In this document: positions 8,567 to 16,600 of the stretch, piece by piece
Numbering within the stretch: position 1 is the stretch's first letter
How the letters are laid out: each line of letters starts with the position of its first letter
Virus record (IMG/VR): IMGVR_UViG_3300027971_000031
Span: 1 to 64,000 of that record
From: a virus
Strand: one strand, 5' to 3'
Length of the DNA stretch: 64,000 nt
Notes under the pieces: generated by a model
Told to the model about the DNA's origin: nothing
Database searches by the model: none
Seen by the model: the letters and a program-made list of their open reading frames with translations, nothing else
Program-made: the position numbers and the translations under genes

Positions 8567-9544
8567 ATGAGAAACGTAAATCAAAAAACAATAAAAAATA
8601 TTATAAAACAATATTTAAGAGAACAGGAAGATGAATCTGCCCCAAGAAGAGGTAGAGGAGGTGACAGAACAACACCAGAAGACGATAATAGTATTCTTGT
8701 TCCTATAACTGCGGAAATTTTTAAAGGAATTGAAAGTATTTTAGGTAAAGTATCAAATACGGTTAAAAATGGTGTGATGTATGTTCCTGACAAAATAATG
8801 GAAAAATATGAAGAATCGTTAAAGCAAACAAGATATCGTTATATGGTCGATAATAAATCTGTTGATTTTACATATAATGAAATTGGTAATCAAATTTCAG
8901 ATGGGAATGTAAAATTAAATACTCCTGTTAAAAGAATGTTATATAACTCAAACACAAAACGAACAGAACCAGGACCAACAAAAAAAGCCTCAGAATACCC
9001 TGAATTAAAAGAATTTTTTTGGGGTGATGAAAGTCAGATTGAAGCTGAAAAAACAAAACAAGTTGAAAACGAAGCTGAAAAAACAAGACAACTTGAAATA
9101 TTAAGAGGTTATGTGAATAAAGGAGTTTTTGGAAAAAATGGTGTTGATTTTGAGGAAATTACAATAACTACATTACCTGGATATTATATAGGTATAAAAT
9201 TACTTAATCCGAGAGAAGGTAAGACAGTTGTTTTATTGTATGATAATAAAATATCAATAATGAACCCCAACAATACTTTATCTTCACCAACCCCAAATAT
9301 TGAAAATAATGGTACAAGTGGACAAGATAGTTCAACCAAAACCTCAGGTATAATTAAAAGACAGGGAGACCCATACGAATATAAAGTAGAGTCAGATAAT
9401 TGGTTAGCAAAAAAGACGGGTACTCAAAAATGGTTTAATATTACAGGTGTTGATTTTAAGCCAGCGTATCAACAATCTATTGATATATTAGATACTGAAA
9501 ATCCAAAATCAAGAACTGCAAACGCTCCTAAAAGAACAAAATAA
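8567..9544 (+). CDS. Late hypothetical protein with cleavable N-terminus
   Basis: 325 residues. The basic helical start MRNVNQKTIKNIIKQYLREQ ends at a candidate protease site YLRE-Q (19/20), followed by an Arg/Gly-rich linker. The middle holds two copies of an EAEKT-R/K-Q-x-E heptad-like repeat around residues 158-175. The C-terminal part is Ser/Thr/Asn-rich and then beta-like. No enzymatic motif is seen. Confidence 0.7.
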   Translation: MRNVNQKTIKNIIKQYLREQEDESAPRRGRGGDRTTPEDDNSILVPITAEIFKGIESILGKVSNTVKNGVMYVPDKIMEKYEESLKQTRYRYMVDNKSVDFTYNEIGNQISDGNVKLNTPVKRMLYNSNTKRTEPGPTKKASEYPELKEFFWGDESQIEAEKTKQVENEAEKTRQLEILRGYVNKGVFGKNGVDFEEITITTLPGYYIGIKLLNPREGKTVVLLYDNKISIMNPNNTLSSPTPNIENNGTSGQDSSTKTSGIIKRQGDPYEYKVESDNWLAKKTGTQKWFNITGVDFKPAYQQSIDILDTENPKSRTANAPKRTK

Positions 9545-9547
9545 TTT

Positions 9548-10012
9548 ATGATGAAAAATTTAAACGAAGAATTTAATATTGATTTTAAAAACGGTACTTG
9601 GTCAATTTCAACAAGTGACGATAATTCAGATGGAGGAAGTGATTCATCAAAGGCAAAAGTTGATTCAACAAATCCAAACAGTGCTGATTATTATAGTGAC
9701 TATCAGACCGATGAAACAGAATCAGAAACGGTAAAAAGGGCTAATAACAACAATAGTGGGGATTATAGCGATTATGGTGCTGCCGAAGAAGATGATGCAA
9801 CAATTAAATCAAATGATTATAGTGATTATAGCGATGCCGAAGAGAATGATGGAGCGGCCACAACAAAGTCAAAAACTACCCAACCTATGACTTTTTCCAC
9901 TTACTATGATGAAGAACCTGTAACCCCTAAAACACCACCAGTTAGTGGTCAACCATTAGACATGGAACTTACACCACAACAAAAGGCTAAACGTTATGGC
10001 TTTGGTCAATAA
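9548..10012 (+). CDS. Repetitive acidic late protein
   Basis: 154 residues, starting 3 nt after the previous stop. It consists mainly of low-complexity Ser/Asp/Asn sequence with four copies of a DYSDY-type motif between residues about 53 and 98, and an Ala/Asp-rich spacer. The last 35 residues are more ordered and end KAKRYGFGQ. The N-terminus MMKNLNEEF includes LNE-E, a weak protease-site match. Probably disordered; likely co-transcribed with the upstream gene. Confidence 0.6.
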   Translation: MMKNLNEEFNIDFKNGTWSISTSDDNSDGGSDSSKAKVDSTNPNSADYYSDYQTDETESETVKRANNNNSGDYSDYGAAEEDDATIKSNDYSDYSDAEENDGAATTKSKTTQPMTFSTYYDEEPVTPKTPPVSGQPLDMELTPQQKAKRYGFGQ

Positions 10013-10029
10013 AATTAAAGAATAAATAA

Positions 10030-10037
10030 TATTTATA
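10030..10037 (+). promoter_or_regulatory. Late promoter box TATTTATA
   Basis: Ends 5 nt before the ATG at 10043. Confidence 0.6.
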
Positions 10038-10042
10038 ATTAC

Positions 10043-11092
10043 ATGAAAAACAAATTTCAAATCACAGAACAAGAAAAGAAAGAAATTCTTGAACAACATA
10101 ACCTATTTAAAAAAGTTCTTAAAGCTAAATCTGAAGTTAAAAGACTTATGGTCAATGAACAGTCAACACCAACAAGTGGTAGTGGAGTTGAGTTTTTAAA
10201 GGCAGCAAGAGATAAAGGTTGTAAAATTGCCAAAGGTACTGTTTTAAGAAGTGCTCCAGGAAAACCAACAGTATTATATAAAAAGGCTGATTATGATTCC
10301 CCAAATGGTTATTTTAAAATTGGAGATGAACTTTATATTAAAGATAATTTTACATTTGATGTTATTACAACTGATGCGGATGGTAAGAAAACAATGACAT
10401 ATGTTAATAGAGTATGGAATTGTCCTGCATTAACTAAACCTGTTGAAGACCAAAAAAAGGCAAACCTTGAAAAAACAAAAGGTGAAGGTGCTTGGAAAAC
10501 AAAAGAAGAATTACTTACATCAGATACCGAACAAAACATTTTAGACCCTGAAATGTATGATGTGAAAGTTGTTGATGGAGTTACATTATATAGAAATAAA
10601 TCAGGTGCAGGTATTCAACAAGCATTAACACCAAGAGGACAACAAACATTTAACAAATATAAAGCAGCCGGAGGATTAACACAACAAGAAGTTGACCCCG
10701 AAGCATCACTAACCTTTATAAAAGTTAGAATTGGTGGAAAACCAGATTTTTCGGAAGAGTTTTACATGTATTTTGACCCTGAAAAAACAGTTAGGGACCC
10801 ATCGGTAGCACAAGCAATTCAAACAACTATTGAACAAAGAATACCAACAGATAAAAAAGATTGTAAGACAAGTATTGAAAATTATTACACCAATTTCAAG
10901 AAAAAAAGAATGATTGAACCAAATCAACTATCAGCGTTGAAATATAAAGTTCAGGCTTGTAAAAACGAATTTTATGGTGATTGGGGATTCATGGGTGGTG
11001 GAAAAATTGACGAGATTTTAGACATATTAAGTGGAGTAAAAGTTGGTGGACCATCATCTTATGGTGACGATTCTAAATGGAGATTAAAATAA
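10043..11092 (+). CDS. Late hypothetical protein with cleavable N-terminus
   Basis: 349 residues. The N-terminal 39 residues are highly charged and helical and end RLMVNE-Q (39/40), a candidate protease site, followed by a Thr/Ser linker. The EKKEILEQH segment matches the start of the acidic protein at 1611. The body is mixed alpha/beta with three Cys (near 59, 129 and 277) and an IPTDKKDCKTSI block. No known family. It is followed after 6 nt by the next late gene. Confidence 0.7.
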   Translation: MKNKFQITEQEKKEILEQHNLFKKVLKAKSEVKRLMVNEQSTPTSGSGVEFLKAARDKGCKIAKGTVLRSAPGKPTVLYKKADYDSPNGYFKIGDELYIKDNFTFDVITTDADGKKTMTYVNRVWNCPALTKPVEDQKKANLEKTKGEGAWKTKEELLTSDTEQNILDPEMYDVKVVDGVTLYRNKSGAGIQQALTPRGQQTFNKYKAAGGLTQQEVDPEASLTFIKVRIGGKPDFSEEFYMYFDPEKTVRDPSVAQAIQTTIEQRIPTDKKDCKTSIENYYTNFKKKRMIEPNQLSALKYKVQACKNEFYGDWGFMGGGKIDEILDILSGVKVGGPSSYGDDSKWRLK

Positions 11093-11098
11093 TCTGAT

Positions 11099-11788
11099 AT
11101 GTTAAAAAACAACATAAGAAAATCTTTACTTGAAACTAAAGAAAGAAAAGAAACACTTTTAATTGAAAGAAAACTTATAGAAAATAGGTTATCTATTATA
11201 GTTGAACGAGTTAAAACTAAAGAAAGTTTTAAGACTCAATCTAAGAAAAATCAATTAAAAATAAGTGCAAAATTTATTCAAGAACTTTCTTATCTAAAAA
11301 ATGTTGGACTTTTGAATGAAGCGAATTTAACAAATTCGTTACAATCAATTTTTGGTAATTCATTTGGTAATATTACCGAAACAATGTTTGAACCAATATT
11401 AAATGTTATTCTAAAAAAATTAGGATTTGGTGATGGTTCATTTAAAAATTTCATAGTATCATCACTAACATCATCACCAATAGATTTAGTCGATGCTTTT
11501 AGTGATTGTAAAGTCATGACAAAATTATTAGTTAAATCAATAATTGAAGCTCAAGTGATGGTACTACAAAACGAATCTGGTCTTTCAGGTGTCGGATTAA
11601 ATTTTATGAGAAATACTTTAGGAAGTCTTGTTAATGACGAAAGAATGGTAAAAGAACTTGAAGATAAATTATCAATGAATGTTTGTGAGTTAATTAATAA
11701 CTTTATTGATAAAGCTGAAAGTATTAAAGATACATTAAAAGGTAATGTACCAAATACAATGGATATTCTCAATAAAGCCATTGCATAG
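11099..11788 (+). CDS. Late hypothetical protein, basic helical N-terminus
   Basis: 229 residues. The first 74 are Lys/Glu-rich and helical, ending GLLNE-A (74/75), the best match in this operon to the capsid cleavage site. The mature part (75-229) is hydrophobic and Ser/Asn-rich with possible amphipathic helices. It is the last gene of the run that starts at 4577. Confidence 0.65.
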   Translation: MLKNNIRKSLLETKERKETLLIERKLIENRLSIIVERVKTKESFKTQSKKNQLKISAKFIQELSYLKNVGLLNEANLTNSLQSIFGNSFGNITETMFEPILNVILKKLGFGDGSFKNFIVSSLTSSPIDLVDAFSDCKVMTKLLVKSIIEAQVMVLQNESGLSGVGLNFMRNTLGSLVNDERMVKELEDKLSMNVCELINNFIDKAESIKDTLKGNVPNTMDILNKAIA

Positions 11789-11795
11789 TACAAAA

Positions 11796-11862
11796 GAGAT
11801 TCACAGGGCGAAGGCTCTTGAATATAAATGAGAACTAAAACGAAGGGGGTGTTCCAAATCTC
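11796..11862 (+). ncRNA. Possible small structured RNA
   Basis: This 67 nt stretch in a gap between converging genes is closed by GAGATT / AATCTC with inner CAC / GTG pairing. It resembles the RNAs of the tRNA region but is short and could be chance. Strand is assumed. Confidence 0.3.
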
Positions 11863-11894
11863 AAAAAAAGAAGGGTTAATTACCCTTCTTTTTT
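11863..11894. terminator. Bidirectional terminator
   Basis: AAGAAGGGT and ACCCTTCTT arms flanked by A and T runs, between converging genes. Confidence 0.8.
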
Positions 11895-12556
11895 GTTTTA
11901 ACAATCTCGTCAATAATTCCGTATTCAAGAGCCTCGTCAGCACTCAACCACAAATCACGAGTAGCATCTAAAGTAACTTGTTCGGTAGTTTTACCACAAT
12001 AAGAACCCAACAAATCAAAAAGAATTTTATTGGTTTTTTCCCATTCAATCATATTGATACGAGCATCTTGGATATTACCGTAAGCTCCACCTGATGATTG
12101 GTGTAACATTGTCTTAGAGAAACGTAATGATGAACGTTTACCCTTCGTTCCAGCTCCTAACAACACTGAACCCATTGATGCTGCCATACCTGTATTTACG
12201 GTACGAATGTCACAGGAAATGTATTCCATAACATCGACCATAGATAGACCTGATTTAACACTTCCTCCTGGTGAGTCAATGTGCATTGTGATGTCTGATT
12301 TATCACTTGAGTCCAAGAACATTAATTGTGCTTGTACGATTGTTGACATGTGGTCATCAACAGGACCTGCAACCCACAACAATCTGTCTCTCATTAATCT
12401 TGAGAAGATATCCATTTGAGTCGCCCTCATCTCCCTTTCCTCCAAAATATATGGAGTCATAGATGATTGGATTTGGTGTGAGAAATAATCCAAATGTGAA
12501 GATGGTTTCCCTAAGTGTTTTGTGTAATAAGCTTGAAATTCTTTTCCGTAGTCCAT
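11876..12556 (-). CDS. clpP: ClpP-family serine protease
   Basis: 226 residues from MDYGKEF. The ClpP signature is clear: HIDSPGG (92-98), nucleophile in GMAASMGS (Ser127), His152 in MLHQSSGG, and Asp197 in TLDATRD. The C-terminal SADEALEYGIIDEI also matches. It should form a barrel protease fed by an AAA+ partner; the phage's own ClpC-like ATPase is at 30.9-32.9 kb. The first 40 residues are longer than in host ClpP and may be a propeptide. The start at 12580 was rejected because the promoter box TATATTFG-type element overlaps it; a TATATTTG lies about 21 nt upstream of this ATG. Confidence 0.93.
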   Translation of the reverse strand: MDYGKEFQAYYTKHLGKPSSHLDYFSHQIQSSMTPYILEEREMRATQMDIFSRLMRDRLLWVAGPVDDHMSTIVQAQLMFLDSSDKSDITMHIDSPGGSVKSGLSMVDVMEYISCDIRTVNTGMAASMGSVLLGAGTKGKRSSLRFSKTMLHQSSGGAYGNIQDARINMIEWEKTNKILFDLLGSYCGKTTEQVTLDATRDLWLSADEALEYGIIDEIVKTKKKGN

Positions 12557-12619
12557 GTTTAATATTTTAGTGTGGTACAAATATAGTTAAAATAAAACAA
12601 ACCTCAAAACAGATTTAGA

Positions 12620-12934
12620 TTATTCTTCAGTATTTGGAGTTTCACCTTCGGTAGATGGTTCAGTCATTTCACCTTCAGCTTGACCTAAGTTTACTGCGGT
12701 ACCTTCTTCAACATCTTCATCACATTTGTAAATGTGTACTTGGTTGTTTTGTTTGAATACAATAACTTTAGTAACTCCTTCACCTAATTTAACATCTCCG
12801 TTAATATCGACAACAATACCTTCATCATCTCTGAAGATAAGTCCTAATGCTCTTGCGAAGATTAATGATGCGTTAATTAGGTCTTGAGGATTTTGTTCTT
12901 CACCTGCTTGTTCTGAGTTTGTGTAATTTTCCAT
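12620..12934 (-). CDS. Hypothetical acidic protein
   Basis: 104 residues. A central beta-rich core (GIVVDINGDVKLGEGVTKV) is flanked by a Gln/Glu-rich start and a Thr/Glu-rich acidic tail. Not recognised. It lies between clpP and an HNH gene on the same strand with gaps of 63 and 37 nt. Confidence 0.6.
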   Translation of the reverse strand: MENYTNSEQAGEEQNPQDLINASLIFARALGLIFRDDEGIVVDINGDVKLGEGVTKVIVFKQNNQVHIYKCDEDVEEGTAVNLGQAEGEMTEPSTEGETPNTEE

Positions 12935-12971
12935 TTTATCAATTGTTTTTTATAAGTTTAATAAATTATTT

Positions 12972-13460
12972 TCAATAAACAAAGGATTCTTGATATTCTG
13001 TCCAAGCTTTGTTTAAGGTTGCATTGTCGTTCATGATGGATGGGACATAAGGTTTATGTTTCATAACCATCTTTGCTTCCTCAGGTGTTTTATTACCTTT
13101 TTTCAAGTTACACTTAAAACAACAAGTCACCAAGTTAGTCCATTCATTAAGTCCTCCACGAGATTTAGGAATAACGTGGTCCAAGGTTAATTGTTTGTTT
13201 GAACCGCAATATACACATTCGTAGTTATCTCGTTTATAAATCCTGTTTCGATTAACCTTTGTTGTTTTTCTGTTGAACTTGATATAACTTAATAATCGAA
13301 TGATTAATGGACGCACGTATGTTGTAAATCCAACATTAATTGGATTCTCATCAGATTTTATAATTTCCGCCTTACCCTTATCGACAAGTACGAAACCCCT
13401 CCTTGTTGAAGTTAAGTTCAAAGGAGTGTAGTCATAGTTTAATACTAATACATTACTCAT
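12972..13460 (-). CDS. HNH endonuclease
   Basis: 162 residues. An N-terminal beta-rich domain precedes an HNH module with CVYCG, LDHVIPKSRGG and CCFKCN, giving the catalytic His and two Cys pairs for the structural zinc. The family is widespread on Bacteroidetes chromosomes and in phages. Free-standing HNH proteins may home, cut DNA at packaging, or act on host DNA; which applies cannot be told. Confidence 0.88.
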   Translation of the reverse strand: MSNVLVLNYDYTPLNLTSTRRGFVLVDKGKAEIIKSDENPINVGFTTYVRPLIIRLLSYIKFNRKTTKVNRNRIYKRDNYECVYCGSNKQLTLDHVIPKSRGGLNEWTNLVTCCFKCNLKKGNKTPEEAKMVMKHKPYVPSIMNDNATLNKAWTEYQESFVY

Positions 13461-13502
13461 TTTTCAATTTTTTAAAAGGATAGTTCATTTTCTCCATAAA
13501 AC

Positions 13503-13532
13503 AAAAAAAGGGTGAAAAATTTTCACCCCTTA
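13503..13532 (-). terminator. Terminator-like hairpin in a divergent intergenic region
   Basis: GGGTGAAAA / TTTCACCC arms with the T-run on the minus strand. Its placement upstream of two divergent genes is odd and suggests insulation. Confidence 0.6.
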
Positions 13533-13637
13533 ATATAAAGTAGATTTGTTCTCATTTTTGGTTTATCCAAAAGACACCTTTATTTTGTCTTACCAATAAA
13601 TATAAACAAAAGTCATTGTAGTATCAACTTTTTACAT

Positions 13638-13645
13638 TATCTTTG
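13638..13645 (+). promoter_or_regulatory. Leaderless promoter box TATCTTTG
   Basis: Ends 4 nt before the ATG at 13650. Confidence 0.75.
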
Positions 13646-13649
13646 TTGT

Positions 13650-14153
13650 ATGAAAAATCAACTCCCCTACTGCAAAACATCTGAAGCGATTAAAGGTTAT
13701 GGTAATTCTGTAATAGCAAAAAGTGAGGACAATGATTGTGTTGTCCGTTCAATTGCATCGGCATTTGATATTGATTATGATAACGCTCACCAATTTGTTG
13801 CTGACACATTTAAAAGAAAACCAAAAAAAGGTACTTTTGGGTTTGTAACTGGAATGAATAAAATTGCCAAAGAACGTACACGTATTGGACGTAAATGTTG
13901 TAATGTGATGGGTAAACCTATGTTTGAGGGTTCTATATTCAATAGTCTTGATTATAATGTTATTGTTAAAGGTAAAACAGTCACTCGTAAAATGACGGTT
14001 GGGACATTTGCTACCAAATATCCAAAAGGTACTTATATCCTTACAGTTAGACGACACGCATTTACAATTAAGGATGGTATTGTGATTGGTAATTTTGAAG
14101 ATTCAACTAAAAAACGTAAAATTGTTGAATGTGCTTGGAAAGTCGGTAGTTAA
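13650..14153 (+). CDS. Putative papain-like fold protein
   Basis: 167 residues. A conserved-looking EDNDCVVRSIASAF block (Cys near 31) is followed far downstream by PKGTYILTVRRHAFTI (His) and an Asn (IVIGNF). The Cys-His-Asn order is that of papain-like or C39-like proteins, so a cysteine protease or related fold is possible; this is inferred from motif order only. The gene begins a leaderless transcript and is followed 16 nt later by another. Confidence 0.55.
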   Translation: MKNQLPYCKTSEAIKGYGNSVIAKSEDNDCVVRSIASAFDIDYDNAHQFVADTFKRKPKKGTFGFVTGMNKIAKERTRIGRKCCNVMGKPMFEGSIFNSLDYNVIVKGKTVTRKMTVGTFATKYPKGTYILTVRRHAFTIKDGIVIGNFEDSTKKRKIVECAWKVGS

Positions 14154-14157
14154 TTAA

Positions 14158-14165
14158 TATCTTTG
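14158..14165 (+). promoter_or_regulatory. Leaderless promoter box TATCTTTG
   Basis: Ends 4 nt before the ATG at 14170. Confidence 0.75.
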
Positions 14166-14169
14166 TAAT

Positions 14170-14580
14170 ATGAAAAAAAGAATATATTTGGATGACGTAA
14201 GGACTCCTATTGAAAAAGACAATTGGGTTATTGTTCGTTCTTATGACGAATTTGTTGAGAATATAAATGAAATCGGATTGGAAAACATCGATATGATTTC
14301 TTTGGACCATGATTTGGGTGATACTGCAATGGCAGAATGGCACAAAAATGTATATAAAAATTACGAGTTGAACTACGATAACATCACCGAAAAAACTGGT
14401 ATGGATTGTGCGAAATGGTTGGTTGAGCAATGGATGGATGGGAAACCTGTTGTTGATGTGGTTGTTCACTCTGCAAATGCGATTGGTAGTGGAAATATGA
14501 TGGGTTACATCAACAATTACCGTCATATTGCTCGATTACCTCAAAATTGTATCAGAGTCCGAATCGAGCATACCGTGTAA
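14170..14580 (+). CDS. Cyclic-phosphate-processing receiver-like (cREC) domain protein
   Basis: 136 residues. YLDDVRTP at the start, ISLDHDLGD near 44-52 and VVHSANAIGSGNM near 98-110 match the receiver-like domain associated in the literature with RNA-repair and cyclic-phosphate processing operons. A role in mending cut RNA ends is therefore plausible, and the gene sits immediately before the tRNA array. No partner ligase is visible in the window. Confidence 0.75.
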   Translation: MKKRIYLDDVRTPIEKDNWVIVRSYDEFVENINEIGLENIDMISLDHDLGDTAMAEWHKNVYKNYELNYDNITEKTGMDCAKWLVEQWMDGKPVVDVVVHSANAIGSGNMMGYINNYRHIARLPQNCIRVRIEHTV

Positions 14581-14620
14581 AAATTAAGTATTAGGTATTT
14601 AAAGTATAATTTACATTATC

Positions 14621-14788
14621 ATGACGGACCCAACAAATAAAACACAAGAAAAATTTACATACACAACTCAAGATTTAGAAGAGATGAAAGAGTGGGATGT
14701 AACTTTAATGGATGGTTTAGAAAATAAACTACCTCATTATGTTGAAGATGAATGGGATAACATTCACGGAGACATATTCCACTTTTAA
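14621..14788 (+). CDS. Small acidic protein (55 aa)
   Basis: An open frame from ATG 14621 to TAA 14788 encodes 55 residues with clear protein character (many Glu, Asp, Trp; ends DIFHF). It lies between the cREC gene and the first tRNA, 5 nt before it. Upstream ATTATC could be a weak -7 box. Function unknown. Confidence 0.55.
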   Translation: MTDPTNKTQEKFTYTTQDLEEMKEWDVTLMDGLENKLPHYVEDEWDNIHGDIFHF

Positions 14789-14793
14789 CTATT

Positions 14794-14867
14794 GGACCCT
14801 TAGCTCAGCTGGTCAGAGCAGGTCACTCATAATGACAAGGTCACAGGTTCAAACCCTGTAGGGTCCA
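14794..14867 (+). tRNA. tRNA-CAT (Met or lysidine-type Ile)
   Basis: Complete cloverleaf, acceptor GGACCCT/AGGGTCC, loop CTCATAA. The acceptor resembles bacterial Ile(CAT) as well as Met, so the isotype is unresolved. No CCA encoded. Confidence 0.93.
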
Positions 14868-14872
14868 CAAAA

Positions 14873-15259
14873 ATGAATAACAAAATGAAAATTGCGGTAA
14901 TAGCCCACGATGGTAAAAAGGCAGATATGGTTGCCTTCATTATGAAAAGATTGGAGTTCTTTAAACAAGTTGATGTTATTGCAACTGGAACCACAGGAAA
15001 ACATATTGAACATGCGGGATTAGATGTCCAATGTATGAAGTCAGGACCACTTGGTGGAGACGCTCAAATTGCATCCATGATTGCTGATGGTGAGATATCG
15101 GGTGTAGTATTCTTTATTGACCCGTTGGAAGTTCATCCCCACCAAGTTGATGTAAATATGTTATTAAGGATTTGTAATGTATATAACACACCTTTAGCAA
15201 CCAACTATATGACCGCATCATATATTATTTCAGGATTGGAAAAAAAATTGATAAACTAA
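14873..15259 (+). CDS. mgsA: Methylglyoxal synthase
   Basis: 128 residues. The family hallmarks are all present: IAVIAHDGKK, TGTTG (39-43), KSGPLGGDAQIA with catalytic Asp63, DPLEVHPH (83-90) and LLRICNVYNTPLATN. The enzyme converts dihydroxyacetone phosphate to methylglyoxal and phosphate in the cytosol, a bypass of lower glycolysis that releases phosphate. The start is 6 nt after the tRNA; an alternative ATG lies 12 nt downstream. It would be an auxiliary metabolic gene. Confidence 0.92.
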   Translation: MNNKMKIAVIAHDGKKADMVAFIMKRLEFFKQVDVIATGTTGKHIEHAGLDVQCMKSGPLGGDAQIASMIADGEISGVVFFIDPLEVHPHQVDVNMLLRICNVYNTPLATNYMTASYIISGLEKKLIN

Positions 15260-15276
15260 AAAAAAAAATAAATAAT

Positions 15277-15537
15277 ATGCCAGATTTTAGTACATACATC
15301 GACATCGAACCGTCAGAATATGTTGACGAGTGTTCAAAGAGTGACATTAAAGAACTGATTGATGAATTGGTTTTTCACGGTTACATTAACAAAAGTGATA
15401 GTTTAATTGACAAAGAGAAAATTAGTTTAATGGAACAGGAGTTCCATGAAAAACTTGACAAACTCAAATTAAAATACTACAACTTATCACCTGATGATGA
15501 AGAAACTTTAAAAAACTTATTTTTAAAATACGTTTAG
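15277..15537 (+). CDS. Hypothetical protein
   Basis: 86 residues, acidic and helical with heptad-like Leu/Lys spacing in the second half. It starts 18 nt after mgsA in an A-rich gap and is probably co-transcribed. No motif recognised. Confidence 0.6.
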   Translation: MPDFSTYIDIEPSEYVDECSKSDIKELIDELVFHGYINKSDSLIDKEKISLMEQEFHEKLDKLKLKYYNLSPDDEETLKNLFLKYV

Positions 15538-15561
15538 GATTGATTTTTTGACTTTTAGAAC

Positions 15562-15569
15562 TATTTATA
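15562..15569 (+). promoter_or_regulatory. Late promoter box TATTTATA
   Basis: Lies 14 nt before a 27-codon frame at 15584 that is closed by a terminator. Confidence 0.5.
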
Positions 15570-15583
15570 CTATAATTACAACA

Positions 15584-15667
15584 ATGAAAAATTTGAATAC
15601 ACTTACAGCAACTTTAGCACCGACGAATGGCGGGGATAGAGATATGTGCTCAAGTGTTCAGATTTAA
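15584..15667 (+). CDS. Possible 27-residue microprotein
   Basis: A short frame (MKNLNTLTATLAPTNGGDRD and seven more residues) forms its own unit between a late promoter box and a strong terminator. It could equally be a small RNA; the promoter-terminator bracket is the evidence. Confidence 0.4.
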   Translation: MKNLNTLTATLAPTNGGDRDMCSSVQI

Positions 15668-15693
15668 TCAAAGGTAATAAAGCCAAAAATGAT

Positions 15694-15726
15694 AAACCCT
15701 GAACACAAAATGTTCAGGGTTTTTTG
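15694..15726 (+). terminator. Rho-independent terminator
   Basis: ACCCTGAACA and TGTTCAGGGT arms, 5 nt loop, T-run. Confidence 0.88.
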
Positions 15727-15746
15727 TTTTATAAGGATTTTTTATT

Positions 15747-15754
15747 ATCTTTGT
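15747..15754 (+). promoter_or_regulatory. Host-type promoter box TATCTTTG for the first tRNA block
   Basis: Followed at 15759-15768 by GTTCTTTGAC, a boxA-like antitermination element, then tRNA-Pro. Confidence 0.7.
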
Positions 15755-15758
15755 AGTG

Positions 15759-15768
15759 TTCTTTGACT
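15759..15768 (+). promoter_or_regulatory. boxA-like element
   Basis: GTTCTTTGAC resembles the boxA of rRNA leaders (CTCTTTAACA). It lies between promoter and first tRNA. Confidence 0.5.
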
Positions 15769-15785
15769 TATGAGAAAAATATAAT

Positions 15786-15862
15786 CGAGATGTTGGGGAG
15801 TCAGGTTACCCCGCCTGCTTTGGGAGCAGGAGAACTCGCAAGTTCGAATCTTGCCATCTCGA
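15786..15862 (+). tRNA. tRNA-Pro(TGG)
   Basis: Acceptor CGAGATG/CATCTCG, anticodon loop TTTGGGA, discriminator A. Confidence 0.95.
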
Positions 15863-15869
15863 CGATTAC

Positions 15870-15941
15870 GTCTTCTTAGCTCAGTGGTAGAGCACTTGGC
15901 TGTTAACCAAGTGGTCCATGGTTCGAATCCATGAGGGGACG
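15870..15941 (+). tRNA. tRNA-Asn(GTT)
   Basis: Anticodon arm CTTGG-CTGTTAA-CCAAG, discriminator G. Confidence 0.95.
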
Positions 15942-15993
15942 CAAAGGGTCTGAGGGAGTCCCTAAAACGGATAAATAACGTGTCCCTCTCCAT

Positions 15994-16069
15994 GCGAGAG
16001 TAGCTCAGTCGGTAGAGCTTCAGTTTACCAAACTGAAAGTCGCCAGTTCGAATCTGGTCTCTCGCTCCA
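15994..16069 (+). tRNA. tRNA-Gly(ACC)
   Basis: Acceptor GCGAGAG/CTCTCGC, U73 and encoded CCA, with C35 and C36: all glycine identity features. The loop TTACCAA gives anticodon ACC, rare because A34 is almost confined to Arg in bacteria. Confidence 0.9.
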
Positions 16070-16071
16070 TT

Positions 16072-16146
16072 GCGGGTATCGCCTAGTTGGTTATGGCATC
16101 ACACTTCCAATGTGAAATAGGGTCGGTTCGAGACCGACTACCCGCT
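16072..16146 (+). tRNA. tRNA-Gly(TCC)
   Basis: Acceptor GCGGGTA/TACCCGC, loop CTTCCAA, discriminator T. Confidence 0.95.
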
Positions 16147-16148
16147 CA

Positions 16149-16340
16149 ATGAGTAAGAGATACTCAGTAGTTTTGGTACCGTTACTGATAAATGGTATAG
16201 CTGAGGCCTCTAACAGCTTAATAGATGAGGTCGTCGGAAAAAAGGCAAGAACACCATCTTGACCTCCGAGTATATGGTTGACTTTTAAGCGGTAAGACGC
16301 GATGGGTTTTGAATCAGGAAAACTATGAATATCTACTCAT
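16149..16340 (+). ncRNA. Structured RNA, closing-helix type (192 nt)
   Basis: Starts 2 nt after tRNA-Gly. The ends pair perfectly (ATGAGTA 16149-16155 with TACTCAT 16334-16340). Inside, TAGTTTT pairs AAAACTA (16168-16174, 16319-16325) and GAGGTC pairs GACCTC (16227-16232, 16261-16266). There is no T-loop or anticodon arm, so it is not a tRNA. A 37-codon frame across it is probably accidental. Confidence 0.55.
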
Positions 16341-16466
16341 CATAATCTCATGGTGGGAAATGTGAGAGTAATCGGTCGAGCTACATTTAGCCGTTAATCA
16401 CAATATTGGTTTGGAAACAGAGGTAGCCGTGACTTTTCCAACCGAGCCAACCAAGCTTACTATGAT
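16339..16466 (+). ncRNA. Structured RNA with complementary hairpin loops
   Basis: Ends ATCATA / TATGAT. Two internal hairpins (CGG/CCG at 16373-16393; GGTT-GGAAA / TTTCC-AACC at 16408-16443) carry complementary loop segments GCTAC (16380-16384) and GTAGC (16423-16427). The closing helix is short, so the limits are uncertain. Confidence 0.5.
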
Positions 16467-16519
16467 ACGGGTTAATACCTGTGGATTAGAGGTGACGGTC
16501 AGGAAAGACTGACAATTTC

Positions 16520-16595
16520 GGTCTCATGGTTGAATGGCTACAATTCCACCCTGTCACGGTGCGAGGTACGGGTTCGAATCCCGTTGGGACCGCCA
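16520..16595 (+). tRNA. tRNA-Asp(GTC)
   Basis: Acceptor GGTCTCA/TGGGACC, loop CTGTCAC, discriminator G, CCA encoded. The 53 nt just upstream hold two small hairpins (CGGG/CCTG and GTCAG/CTGAC). Confidence 0.93.
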
Positions 16596-16600
16596 AAATT

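Noticed and set aside
16149-16262. A 37-codon frame (MSKRYSVVLVPLLING…) at the start of the structured RNA
   Set aside because: It coincides with paired RNA segments, and the region is stop-poor in general; kept as RNA.
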